From Reyranella sp. (GTDB lineage: Bacteria > Pseudomonadota > Alphaproteobacteria > Reyranellales > Reyranellaceae), in NCBI GenBank assembly GCA_016780605.1, contig JADHLS010000126.1, forward strand, positions 1 to 9,841: a DNA stretch of 9,841 nucleotides, given 5' to 3'. Position 1 is the first letter of the stretch. Every line of letters starts with the position of its first letter. Shown piece by piece: positions 1 to 5,735 of this stretch. The notes beneath the pieces were generated by a model, which did not search any database, was not told the origin of the DNA, and saw nothing but the letters and a program-made list of their open reading frames with translations. Both the position numbers and the translations under genes were made by a program.

Positions 1-72
1 ATGATGTTCGGCTGGTCGACCGCGCTGCTGGTGGCCGTCGTCGTGCGCACCGACCGCCGCGCCCGATCATAG
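1..72 (+). CDS. C-terminal end of a probable ion-channel membrane protein (partial)
   Basis: Frame 1 is open from the first base to a TAG at 70-72 and encodes 23 residues, with a hydrophobic stretch (MMFGWSTALLVAVVV) followed by a basic tail (RTDRRARS). A final membrane helix ending in an FGWSTALL-type motif is what I recall from small two-helix bacterial ion-channel (Ion_trans_2-like) proteins, so I read this as the tail of such a protein whose body lies left of the window. The match rests on memory of a short motif and is tentative. The stop codon directly abuts the convergent stop codon of the acetyltransferase gene. It could instead be a chance open frame. Confidence 0.45.
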   Translation: MMFGWSTALLVAVVVRTDRRARS

Positions 73-522
73 CCGCTTGCTCATGTGGGTGACGACGCCC
101 ACCGGCACCACTTCTTCGCGGTCCACGCGATAGCCAAGCTTGCGATAGAGCTCGATGTTTTCGACGAAGCGCTGGTTGGTGTAGAGCCGGATCGTGTCGA
201 AGCCGAGCTCGCGCGCCAGTGTCTCGGCATGGGCCATCAGCTTGCGGCCAAGCCCGCGTCCCTGGAAGGCCGGCGAGACGGCCACGTTCTCGACCAGCAG
301 ATGATCGAGCTCGCGGATGGTCTCGATCAGCGCAGCCAGCATGCCGTCGATGTGCAGGAGGTCGAAACGGTGCTTCTGCACGGCCGCGTCGTAGTCGGCG
401 GTCATCGGCTTGGGCTCGCGGCCGATCAGCGGCACCCATTTGGCATAGGCGGTGCGGGTCAGCTCGCGAATCGCGGCAGCGTCCGTTGCCTTCGCCTGCC
501 GTAGCTCTAGTGTGTCGGACAT
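67..522 (-). CDS. GNAT-family N-acetyltransferase
   Basis: Predicted 151-residue cytosolic acetyltransferase that would move an acetyl group from acetyl-CoA to an amine; the substrate cannot be told. The Gcn5-related fold is shown by the beta4/alpha3 segment, with VENVAVSP at about residues 78-84 followed by the pyrophosphate-binding loop QGRGLG at 87-92. Near the C-terminus NIELYRKLGY (122-131) is the usual GNAT acetyl-CoA/dimer segment. The length is normal for a single-domain GNAT. I start at ATG 522 (MSDTLELRQ). An in-frame ATG at 534 adds only MILI, and neither has a clear Shine-Dalgarno sequence. The gene is divergent from the DUF3237 gene, with 15 bases between start codons, and convergent with the channel fragment. 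The frame stays open far upstream of 534, but that stretch is the shadow of the DUF3237 gene and part of the hydrolase gene. Confidence 0.9.
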   Translation of the reverse strand: MSDTLELRQAKATDAAAIRELTRTAYAKWVPLIGREPKPMTADYDAAVQKHRFDLLHIDGMLAALIETIRELDHLLVENVAVSPAFQGRGLGRKLMAHAETLARELGFDTIRLYTNQRFVENIELYRKLGYRVDREEVVPVGVVTHMSKRL

Positions 523-537
523 GATCAGGATCATATC

Positions 538-1023
538 ATGACCGACGATATCGACCGCTTCATCTCGACCGCGCCGGCGTTGCGCTTCGCCTTCGCCATC
601 AAGGCCAAGGTGGCCGCCATCCAGGACCTCGGCCAGACGGCGCGCGGGCATCGCCGCATCATCGACATCCTGGGCGGCGAGGTGCACGGGCCCCGGCTCA
701 ATGGCGAGATCCTGCCGGGCGGGGCGGACTGGCAGATCGTGCGGCCGGACGGCACGATCGAGGTCGTTGCCCGCTATACGATCAGGAGTGCCGGAGGCTC
801 GCTGATCTACGTCCAGAACGAAGGCCTGCGCGTGGCAAGCCCCGAGATCCTGGCGCGCATGTCCGGGGGCGAGGCGGTGCCGGTCGACAGCTACCATTTC
901 CGCACGGCGCCGCACTTCGAGACCTCCGACCTGTCGCTGAAATGGCTGGAGCGCGCGACCTTTGTCGGCGTGGCGGCGCGCGCGCCCGACCGCGTCGCCA
1001 TCGGCTTTCACGAGGTGCTCTAG
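538..1023 (+). CDS. DUF3237 domain-containing protein
   Basis: A 161-residue protein matching the DUF3237 family almost end to end. The recognisable family blocks are GGEVHGPRLNGEILPGGADW (about residues 47-66), the following RPDGTIEVVARYTI, then LIYVQNEGLR, and the C-terminal YHFRTAPHFET followed by the WLERATFVGV segment. The family is small, soluble and predicted to form a beta-barrel; no reaction is established that I know of, so I assign no function. ATG 538 is preceded by AGGA at 527-530 with a 7-base spacer, which supports this start. It has no signal peptide or membrane segment. Its TAG stop overlaps the hydrolase stop on the opposite strand within a CTAG (1020-1023). It is one of only two plus-strand genes here. 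Confidence 0.92.
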   Translation: MTDDIDRFISTAPALRFAFAIKAKVAAIQDLGQTARGHRRIIDILGGEVHGPRLNGEILPGGADWQIVRPDGTIEVVARYTIRSAGGSLIYVQNEGLRVASPEILARMSGGEAVPVDSYHFRTAPHFETSDLSLKWLERATFVGVAARAPDRVAIGFHEVL

Positions 1024-1856
1024 AATCCGCGTTCGGCGATGCGCATCAGCCAGTCGTCGATCAGGGCGGCCAACAGATCGGGTGACTCGACCGGCCAGCC
1101 GTGGTCGGCGCGATCGATCACAGCGAAGGTGGCGCGGGGATAGCTTTCGAGGATGGTCCAGGCGTCGCGATAGCCCACGGTGATGTCCTGGCGCGCCGCG
1201 ACGATGAGCGTCGGCTCCTCGAAACCTTTCTCCGCTTCGAGGAGGTCGAAGGAAAAGGCATAGCGCTTGGGATCGCCGCGGATCTCCATGGCGATCGGCT
1301 GCGTGGCCTGGATGGCCGGCTGGATCAACGCCTGCGATCTTTGCCGCGCCGTATCGAGGTACGTCGGTGTCTGGATCAGGACGTTGGCAAAGGTCTCGCG
1401 CTCTGCGTTGTCGAGCCTCGCCATCAGGGCATCGTCCTGCACCAGTGGACGGAATGGCGGCAGGGTCCGGCGCGCGTCCTCGGCGAAGATGCAAGGCACA
1501 CGCAGCAGCAGGCCGGCGACGCGGGAGCGGCGACGCGCCGCGATGGCGCGGGCCAGGTAGGCCCCGAGCGAGGTGCCGGCGAGCAGGAAGCGGCCCGTCG
1601 GCAGCACGCGATCGATGAAGGCGACTAACGCCTCCAGCACGTCGTCCTGGCTGGCAAGGCCGGCCTTCGCCATCGACCGACCCATGCCGGGCAGGTCGGG
1701 ATAGATGCGCCGCCAGCCGGGGCGCGTCGCGAAGATCCGCTCATAGACGGCGGCTTCGACGCCGCGCTCCATCGTCCAGCCGTGCAGGAAGAGGATCGGC
1801 CGGCCCTCGCCGTGCTCCTCGTAGTCGATCGTCGCCTTGTCGGTCTCGCACTTCAT
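1020..1856 (-). CDS. Alpha/beta-fold hydrolase
   Basis: Predicted 278-residue soluble hydrolase, probably acting on an ester, lactone or similar bond; the natural substrate is unknown. The fold is clear. The oxyanion-hole motif LHGW lies at about residues 24-27, YPDLPGMGRS at 52-61, and the nucleophile elbow GTSLG at 94-98 puts Ser96 as the catalytic serine. Asp224 (in AARQDITVG) and His252 (in DHGW) complete a plausible triad in normal spacing. Length is typical for the family and no signal peptide is seen. I start at ATG 1856, preceded by a G-rich stretch (GGGGGC). The frame extends to a GTG at 1886 next to the stop of the cytochrome remnant, but the extra ten residues (MLSPGQPGGS) look non-native. 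The gene converges with the DUF3237 gene, sharing a CTAG at the stops. Confidence 0.9.
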   Translation of the reverse strand: MKCETDKATIDYEEHGEGRPILFLHGWTMERGVEAAVYERIFATRPGWRRIYPDLPGMGRSMAKAGLASQDDVLEALVAFIDRVLPTGRFLLAGTSLGAYLARAIAARRRSRVAGLLLRVPCIFAEDARRTLPPFRPLVQDDALMARLDNAERETFANVLIQTPTYLDTARQRSQALIQPAIQATQPIAMEIRGDPKRYAFSFDLLEAEKGFEEPTLIVAARQDITVGYRDAWTILESYPRATFAVIDRADHGWPVESPDLLAALIDDWLMRIAERGF

Positions 1857-1886
1857 GCTGCCCCCGGGCTGTCCCGGAGACAGCAC

Positions 1887-1982
1887 CTACAGTGTCCGCA
1901 GGAACCGCACCAGATCCTGCTTGTCCTGGTCGCTGAGCTTGGTGCACGCCTCAAGCGGGCGATGTGTTACCGCATACCTGAC
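1887..1982 (-). pseudogene. Remnant of a c-type cytochrome/di-haem peroxidase C-terminus
   Basis: This 96-base gap between the ABC transporter stop and the hydrolase is not random. Read on the minus strand it is an open frame ending in TAG (1889-1887) whose last residues are LSDQDKQDLVRFLRTL. That is the typical last helix of c-type cytochromes of the di-haem peroxidase/thiol-oxidoreductase kind, which often end in LS..D...L..FLRTL. No start codon, haem motif (CxxCH) or methionine ligand precedes it: the frame runs straight back into the ABC transporter TGA in the same frame. I infer that an older cytochrome gene upstream of the hydrolase lost everything but its 3' end when the neighbouring DNA arrived or was deleted. 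A chance match to a short amphipathic helix remains possible. Confidence 0.4.
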
Positions 1983-3824
1983 TCAACGTCCGACGAGGGT
2001 GCGGCGGAAGTTGTCCCAGAACCCCGGCGCAATCGGCTCGGCGCGGCTGGCCGCCGCCATCTTGCGGTAGATGTCGCGCAGGCCGCGCTGGGAAGTACGT
2101 GCCCGGAGCTGCGCCCCCTCCTCGCCGGGCTCGAGGACAAGCTCGCGGCTATGGAAGGCCTCCAGGCCGGGACGATGGCCGATGCTGATCACTGCCGTCC
2201 CGGGCAGTTCCTCGGCCAGGAGCCGCATGACGTTGGCCTGGCCTGCCTCGTCGAGCGCCGATGTCGCCTCGTCCATGAACACCCAGTGCGGCCGCTGGAT
2301 CAGCACGCGGGCGAAGGCGACGCGCTGCTGCTCGCCGCCCGACAGGATGTGATCCCAGCGGTCCTCCTCGCCGAGCCGGTCGCGCAGATGGTCGAGCCCG
2401 ACCTTGTGCAGGGCTTCGCGCAGATCCGCGTCGTCGATGCCCTCCGGCCTTTCCGGGTAGAGCATCGCGTCGCGCAGCGTCCCGAGCGGGAAGTAGGGCT
2501 TCTGCGGCATGAAGGCGATGCGCCCGCGCGGCAGCTCGACCGAGCCACGGCCCCACGGCCAGACGCCGGCGATGGCGCGCATGATGGTGCTCTTGCCGCT
2601 GCCCGACTGGCCGCGGATCAGAACGCGCTCGCCGGGCTGGATCTCGACCTCGGCCTCGGCGACCAGGGCCTCGCCGTCGGGCCGCGAGAGGCCCACTTCG
2701 CGCAGGACCAGGCGGTCGGCCTCGCCCGGCGTCAGCTCGATATGCTCGCCGTCCGGCGTCTCGATCGTGTCCTCGAGATCGTGCAGCGCCTGGTGCAGCT
2801 GCACGACCCGATCGACCGAGGCGCGCCATTCGGCGAAGCGCGGGAAGTTGTCGATCAGCCACGACAGCGCCCATTGGACGTTGGAGAAGGCCTGGGCGGT
2901 CTGCATCAACCCGCCGAGCTGCATGTCCCCGCCAAGGAAACGCGGCAACGCCAGGATCAACGGCACGACGGGCGCGATGTAGGCGAGCGCGCTGGTGAGC
3001 AGCTGCAGGCTGCCCTGGCCGCGGGTCTGGGCATGCCAGGCGCCGCGCAGATTGGCCATGGCGCCGGCCAACCGTGCGCGTTCGTCGGCCTCGCCGCGCA
3101 TCAAGGCAATGCCTTCGGCGTTCTCGCGGGCCCGGATCAACACGGATCGCACGTCGGCCTCTCGCCCCTGGCGGACGTTGCCGGCCTCGATAAGGCCGCG
3201 GCCCAGCGCATAGGTCAGGATCGAGCCGAACAGAGCGTAGAGCACGGCAGCCCACACCATGTAGCCCGGCAGCGCGAACTCGATGGTGCCGATCCGGATC
3301 GGCAGCGTGCCGGACAGCACCCACAGCACGCTGAGGAAGGTGATGAGTTGCAGGATGCATTGCAAGATGGTCTGTGCGAACTCGACGGCGACCTCGGTCG
3401 AGACGCGGAGGTCCTCGGCGATGCGGCCGTCGGGGTTGTCGATATCATTGGCCAGCAGGCCGAGCTGGTATTGCCGCCCGCCATGCAGCCAGCGCCGCGT
3501 CGTGACCTGGGTCAGCCAGGAGCGCCAGTTGATCTGCAGGCGGCGGCGAATGTGCAGATGGATGGCGACCGCGACGCCGCCCGACGCCACGATCGCCGCC
3601 AGGATGTAGATCTGCTCGACCAGCTGCGAGGTGTCGCGCTTCTCCAGGGCGTTGAAGAAGTCGCGATTCCAGAGGTTGAGCCAGAGCGTGATGCCGACGT
3701 TGATGCCGCCGAACAGCAGCATGCCGGCGGTCAACGTCCAGGCGACCGCCCTATGCCCGGGCGCGGTCCAGTAGCCCGCGGCGATGGCGGCGAAGGAGCG
3801 AAGCGAGCTGGGCGGGGTGCTCAA
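1983..3824 (-). CDS. ABC transporter, fused permease/ATP-binding protein (SbmA/BacA-like, YddA type)
   Basis: A 613-residue half-transporter in the inner membrane. The N-terminal half resembles the SbmA/BacA-like ABC_membrane_2 domain, with helices around residues 27-47, 72-90, 155-171, 186-208 and 278-293 and the family signature NLWNRDFFNALEKRD at 50-64. The ATPase domain has Walker A GQSGSGKST at 405-413, Q-loop Gln441, signature LSGGEQQR at 494-501, Walker B WVFMDE at 514-519 with catalytic Glu519, and H-loop His550, all intact. Relatives in bacteria include YddA and mycobacterial Rv1819c; substrates vary (peptides, cobalamin), so the cargo is not predictable. It apparently starts at TTG 3824, directly after the aldolase TGA and in the same frame. 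The first internal ATG, at residue 35, would cut the first helix. No clear Shine-Dalgarno is seen, so translation probably depends on coupling to the aldolase. A tail of about 40 residues follows the ATPase domain. Confidence 0.92.
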   Translation of the reverse strand: MSTPPSSLRSFAAIAAGYWTAPGHRAVAWTLTAGMLLFGGINVGITLWLNLWNRDFFNALEKRDTSQLVEQIYILAAIVASGGVAVAIHLHIRRRLQINWRSWLTQVTTRRWLHGGRQYQLGLLANDIDNPDGRIAEDLRVSTEVAVEFAQTILQCILQLITFLSVLWVLSGTLPIRIGTIEFALPGYMVWAAVLYALFGSILTYALGRGLIEAGNVRQGREADVRSVLIRARENAEGIALMRGEADERARLAGAMANLRGAWHAQTRGQGSLQLLTSALAYIAPVVPLILALPRFLGGDMQLGGLMQTAQAFSNVQWALSWLIDNFPRFAEWRASVDRVVQLHQALHDLEDTIETPDGEHIELTPGEADRLVLREVGLSRPDGEALVAEAEVEIQPGERVLIRGQSGSGKSTIMRAIAGVWPWGRGSVELPRGRIAFMPQKPYFPLGTLRDAMLYPERPEGIDDADLREALHKVGLDHLRDRLGEEDRWDHILSGGEQQRVAFARVLIQRPHWVFMDEATSALDEAGQANVMRLLAEELPGTAVISIGHRPGLEAFHSRELVLEPGEEGAQLRARTSQRGLRDIYRKMAAASRAEPIAPGFWDNFRRTLVGR

Positions 3825-4619
3825 TCAATCGCGGAAGCCCGGATCGATCCGGTCGAGCTTCCGCAGCAGCGCCGGCCAGTCCATCACGCCGAACGGGCGG
3901 CGGACATGCGGCTGGAAGTTCATGTAGGTCTCGTGCACGACGTCGCTTGGCACGTCGATCAGCTTGGTGTTGCACGACATCGCCGCGATCTGCGTCTTGC
4001 AGCTGAGCTCCAGCCGATGCATGGCGTTGAACGCCTCGGGGATGGTGGCGCCGGTCGTGAGCAGGCCGTGGTTGCGCAGGATCATGGCGTTGTTGTCGCC
4101 GAGATCCTGGGCCAGCGCCTCGCGCGCGGCGGTGTCGAGCACGACGCCGTCGAAGTCGTGGTAGCTGATCTTGGCGAAGCGCATCGAGGTCTGGGTGTTG
4201 GGCAGCAGGCCGCATTCCATGGTCGACACCGCCATGCCCGCCCAGGTGTGGGTGTGGATGATGCAATTCACGTCGGGCTTGGCCATGTGGATGGCGCTGT
4301 GGATCACGAAGCCCGCACGGTTGACGCCGTAGTTGAGATCGCCGAAGTCGGGCTTGGCCAGCACGTTGCCCTCGTGGTCGATCTTGATCAGGCTCGAGGC
4401 GGTGATCTCCTCGTAGAGCAGTCCGTAGGCATTGATCAGGAAGGCATCGGGCTCGCCCGGTACGCGCATCGAGATGTGGTTGGCGATCAGATCGGACATG
4501 CCGTAGAGGTCGACCAGGCGGTAGGCGGCGGCGAGATCGACCCGTGCCTGCCACTCCTCCGGCGAGACCTTCGAGCGAAGGTTGGCGACATTCGACTTCT
4601 TGAGGGCGTGCACGGTCAT
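3825..4619 (-). CDS. Class II aldolase/adducin-family protein
   Basis: A 264-residue cytosolic protein of the zinc-dependent class II aldolase/adducin fold, whose members cleave or epimerise phosphorylated sugars or act on related hydroxy/keto acids. The zinc ligands are visible as His122 and His124 in CIIHTHTWAG and His184 in RNHGLLTTG. Glu71 in YEEITASSLIKID sits at the usual catalytic acid position. NHIS at 47-50 and the tail after residue 230 are also typical. The sequence looks closer to the adducin-like uncharacterised enzymes common in proteobacterial operons than to fuculose- or ribulose-phosphate aldolases, so the substrate is open. ATG 4619 is chosen because GGAG lies 7 bases upstream; the frame runs far further back only as a shadow of the Lrp-type gene. 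It is followed without a gap by the ABC transporter and preceded, on the same strand, by the Lrp-type regulator. Confidence 0.92.
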   Translation of the reverse strand: MTVHALKKSNVANLRSKVSPEEWQARVDLAAAYRLVDLYGMSDLIANHISMRVPGEPDAFLINAYGLLYEEITASSLIKIDHEGNVLAKPDFGDLNYGVNRAGFVIHSAIHMAKPDVNCIIHTHTWAGMAVSTMECGLLPNTQTSMRFAKISYHDFDGVVLDTAAREALAQDLGDNNAMILRNHGLLTTGATIPEAFNAMHRLELSCKTQIAAMSCNTKLIDVPSDVVHETYMNFQPHVRRPFGVMDWPALLRKLDRIDPGFRD

Positions 4620-4774
4620 TGAAACGCTCCAGGGTGATGGCGGTTCCAGACCGTACCGTCCGGTCCGGCAAGCGTCCATCGGCCGGTCAGGCGAGCCCAG
4701 GCGGAGCGAGATGGGCGCCGGGCGCCAGCGGGCCCGCGAAAACCACAGGCCGCCGCGCCGGGGCCCCTGCCAGC
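4620..4774 (-). other. Intergenic region between the Lrp-type regulator and the aldolase gene
   Basis: These 155 bases between two co-oriented genes hold no gene that I can support. Read on the minus strand, just after the regulator stop there is a very GC-rich stretch with self-complementary parts (GGGGCCCC, then GGCC) followed by TTTT. This could be a weak terminator. A promoter for the aldolase-transporter pair may also lie here, but I see no convincing -35/-10 pair. Near 4650-4670 on the plus strand the short unit CCGT/CCGG recurs, which is not distinctive in DNA of this composition. Confidence 0.35.
4627..4630 (-). promoter_or_regulatory. Ribosome binding site of the aldolase-family gene
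   Basis: On the minus strand a GGAG lies 7 bases before ATG 4619. It settles the start of the aldolase gene, whose open frame continues for more than 200 codons upstream without similarity to the family. Confidence 0.6.
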
Positions 4775-5254
4775 CTAGCGCTTGCGCAGCGGCTTGATGT
4801 CGGCCGCGATCGGATAGGCGGTGGTCGACTTGATCCGCTCCATCGAGAAGCGCGAGGTCACGTTCTTGAGCGGCATGGTGTCGATGAGCTTCTTGTAGAA
4901 CGCGTCGTAGGCCTGCATGTCGGGCACCGCCACGCGCAGCATGTAGTCGATGTCGCCGGCCATGCGATGGAATTCCATGACCTCGGGCATCGCCGTCACG
5001 AGCTGGGCGAACTTGGCGATCCAGGCCGACGAATGATCGCCGGTCTCGATCGATACGAACACGGTGAGGCCGACGCCGATCGATTCCGGCGAGATCAGCG
5101 CCACGCGGCGCAGGATGATGCCGGCCTTCTCCAGCCGCTGGATGCGCTTCCAGCACGGGCTTTGCGACAGGCCGACGCGATGCGCGATCTGCGCCAATGA
5201 GAGGCTGGCATCCTCCTGGAGGAGTGCCACGATCTTTCTGTCGATCGCATCCAT
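4775..5254 (-). CDS. Lrp/AsnC-family transcriptional regulator
   Basis: A 159-residue DNA-binding regulator. The N-terminal winged helix-turn-helix covers about residues 3-50, with the recognition part LSQSPCWKRIQRLEKAGII at 29-47, which is strongly conserved in the Lrp/AsnC family. The C-terminal RAM (ligand-binding, oligomerisation) domain covers about 65-145 and includes the HRMAGDIDYMLRV core at 96-108. Such proteins usually assemble as dimers to octamers, bind an amino acid or related effector, and often act on their own promoter and an adjacent gene. The obvious candidate targets are the aldolase and ABC transporter genes directly downstream on the same strand; this is inferred from position only. 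ATG 5254 gives the standard N-terminus (MDAIDRKIVALL). A 12-base perfect palindrome lies 35-46 bases upstream. Confidence 0.94.
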   Translation of the reverse strand: MDAIDRKIVALLQEDASLSLAQIAHRVGLSQSPCWKRIQRLEKAGIILRRVALISPESIGVGLTVFVSIETGDHSSAWIAKFAQLVTAMPEVMEFHRMAGDIDYMLRVAVPDMQAYDAFYKKLIDTMPLKNVTSRFSMERIKSTTAYPIAADIKPLRKR

Positions 5255-5288
5255 GATTCAATCACCCGAGACGGGACGCCGCCGCAGC

Positions 5289-5300
5289 GCCCTCGAGGGC
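5289..5300. repeat. 12-base perfect palindrome upstream of the Lrp-type gene
   Basis: GCCCTCGAGGGC reads the same on both strands and sits 35-46 bases before the start codon of the Lrp/AsnC-type regulator, where an autoregulatory operator could lie. Close by, CGGGC (5306-5310) and GCCCG (5314-5318) form a second small inverted repeat with a 3-base loop. Neither matches the AT-rich Lrp consensus, and short GC palindromes are common in such DNA. They could equally be hairpins after the 90-residue gene, although no T-run follows. Confidence 0.3.
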
Positions 5301-5340
5301 ACTGTCGGGCCTCGCCCGCCAAATCTCAACAGTGGGGTTT

Positions 5341-5613
5341 TCAGACCGGCTGGGATTCCAGACGCACCGGGGCGCCGAGCCGCTGGCTCAACGTCTCGGC
5401 CAAGGCCTCGGTGTCGCCGTCGAGCGGTCCGGCGTAGCTCACAAGCCGCGGGTCGGCGCCCGTGAACCAGGACAGCCGCCAGACGCCGTCCTGACAGACC
5501 AGCGAGCCGACGACGCAGCCGTGGGCGGATACCGTCCACAGTGCCGGCTCTGCGAGGCCGGACAGGAGGAGGCGCGTGGCGCGGGCGACGAACTGGTTGG
5601 CAAGGCTCAACAT
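5341..5613 (-). CDS. Small hypothetical protein (90 residues)
   Basis: I do not recognise this protein. It is predicted to be soluble, with no signal peptide or membrane helix. The N-terminal third (about residues 1-27) looks helical and basic. The middle (about 28-62) alternates hydrophobic residues like a small beta-sheet, with GVWRLSWFTGADPRLVSYAG at 43-62. The end (about 65-85) is a predicted helix, ALAETLSQRLGAPVRLE. The composition is protein-like, whereas the competing antisense frame over the same bases is rich in Arg, Gly and Ala and resembles nothing. ATG 5613 has only a weak ribosome site. It is on the same strand as the flanking genes, 122 bases after the TAXI gene and 86 bases before the Lrp-type gene, so it could be its own unit or the tail of the sox transcript. 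Confidence 0.6.
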   Translation of the reverse strand: MLSLANQFVARATRLLLSGLAEPALWTVSAHGCVVGSLVCQDGVWRLSWFTGADPRLVSYAGPLDGDTEALAETLSQRLGAPVRLESQPV

Positions 5614-5627
5614 GCTCTGAATCTAGG

Positions 5628-5663
5628 GGCTGCCCGAGCGGACGGGCAATGAAACGGGCAGCC
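5628..5663 (-). repeat. Inverted repeat (9-base arms) between the TAXI gene and the 90-residue gene
   Basis: GGCTGCCCG at 5628-5636 and CGGGCAGCC at 5655-5663 are exact inverted repeats with an 18-base loop. An inner CGGGC at 5643-5647 allows an alternative shorter stem. The repeat lies in the gap after the last gene of the sox operon and 15 bases before the ATG of the 90-residue gene, so it may be a transcript-end hairpin or an operator/leader structure for that gene. No T-run follows on the minus strand, so it is not a textbook intrinsic terminator. Confidence 0.4.
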
Positions 5664-5735
5664 GAATAGCGATGGTGCGGCAGCAGATTCGCCTCCACAC
5701 CGGGCTGATTGGAGAAAAATTCCCTCTGTCTCCGC

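Noticed and set aside
523..1494. Long upstream extension of the acetyltransferase frame on the minus strand
   Set aside because: The residues before MSDTLELRQ are a low-complexity shadow of the DUF3237 and hydrolase genes; GNAT homology begins at the ATG near 522.
2149..3360. 403-codon minus-strand frame inside the ABC transporter
   Set aside because: It is a frame-shifted shadow of the transporter gene with Arg/Ala-rich sequence; the transporter frame contains intact Walker A, signature, Walker B and H-loop motifs.
1782..4622. A 946-codon open frame on the plus strand
   Set aside because: It is antisense to the ABC transporter, aldolase and hydrolase start, and has the Arg/Asp/His/Gln/Ala-rich composition of shadow frames in GC-rich DNA. 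The minus-strand proteins have full sets of family motifs. Nothing in the plus-strand translation resembles a known protein.
4700..4774. GC-rich hairpin followed by TTTT after the Lrp-type gene as a firm terminator
   Set aside because: The pairing is imperfect and the T-run short; mentioned only as a possibility in the intergenic entry.
5332..5652. 106-codon plus-strand frame opposite the 90-residue gene
   Set aside because: Composition is shadow-like (Arg/Gly/Ala/Gln-rich) and its orientation conflicts with all neighbours; the minus-strand frame has more natural composition.
5700..5735. Possible intrinsic terminator after the TAXI gene (GGAGA...TTTTTCTCC on the minus strand)
   Set aside because: The stem is only five pairs and the T-run lies inside the loop rather than after the stem.
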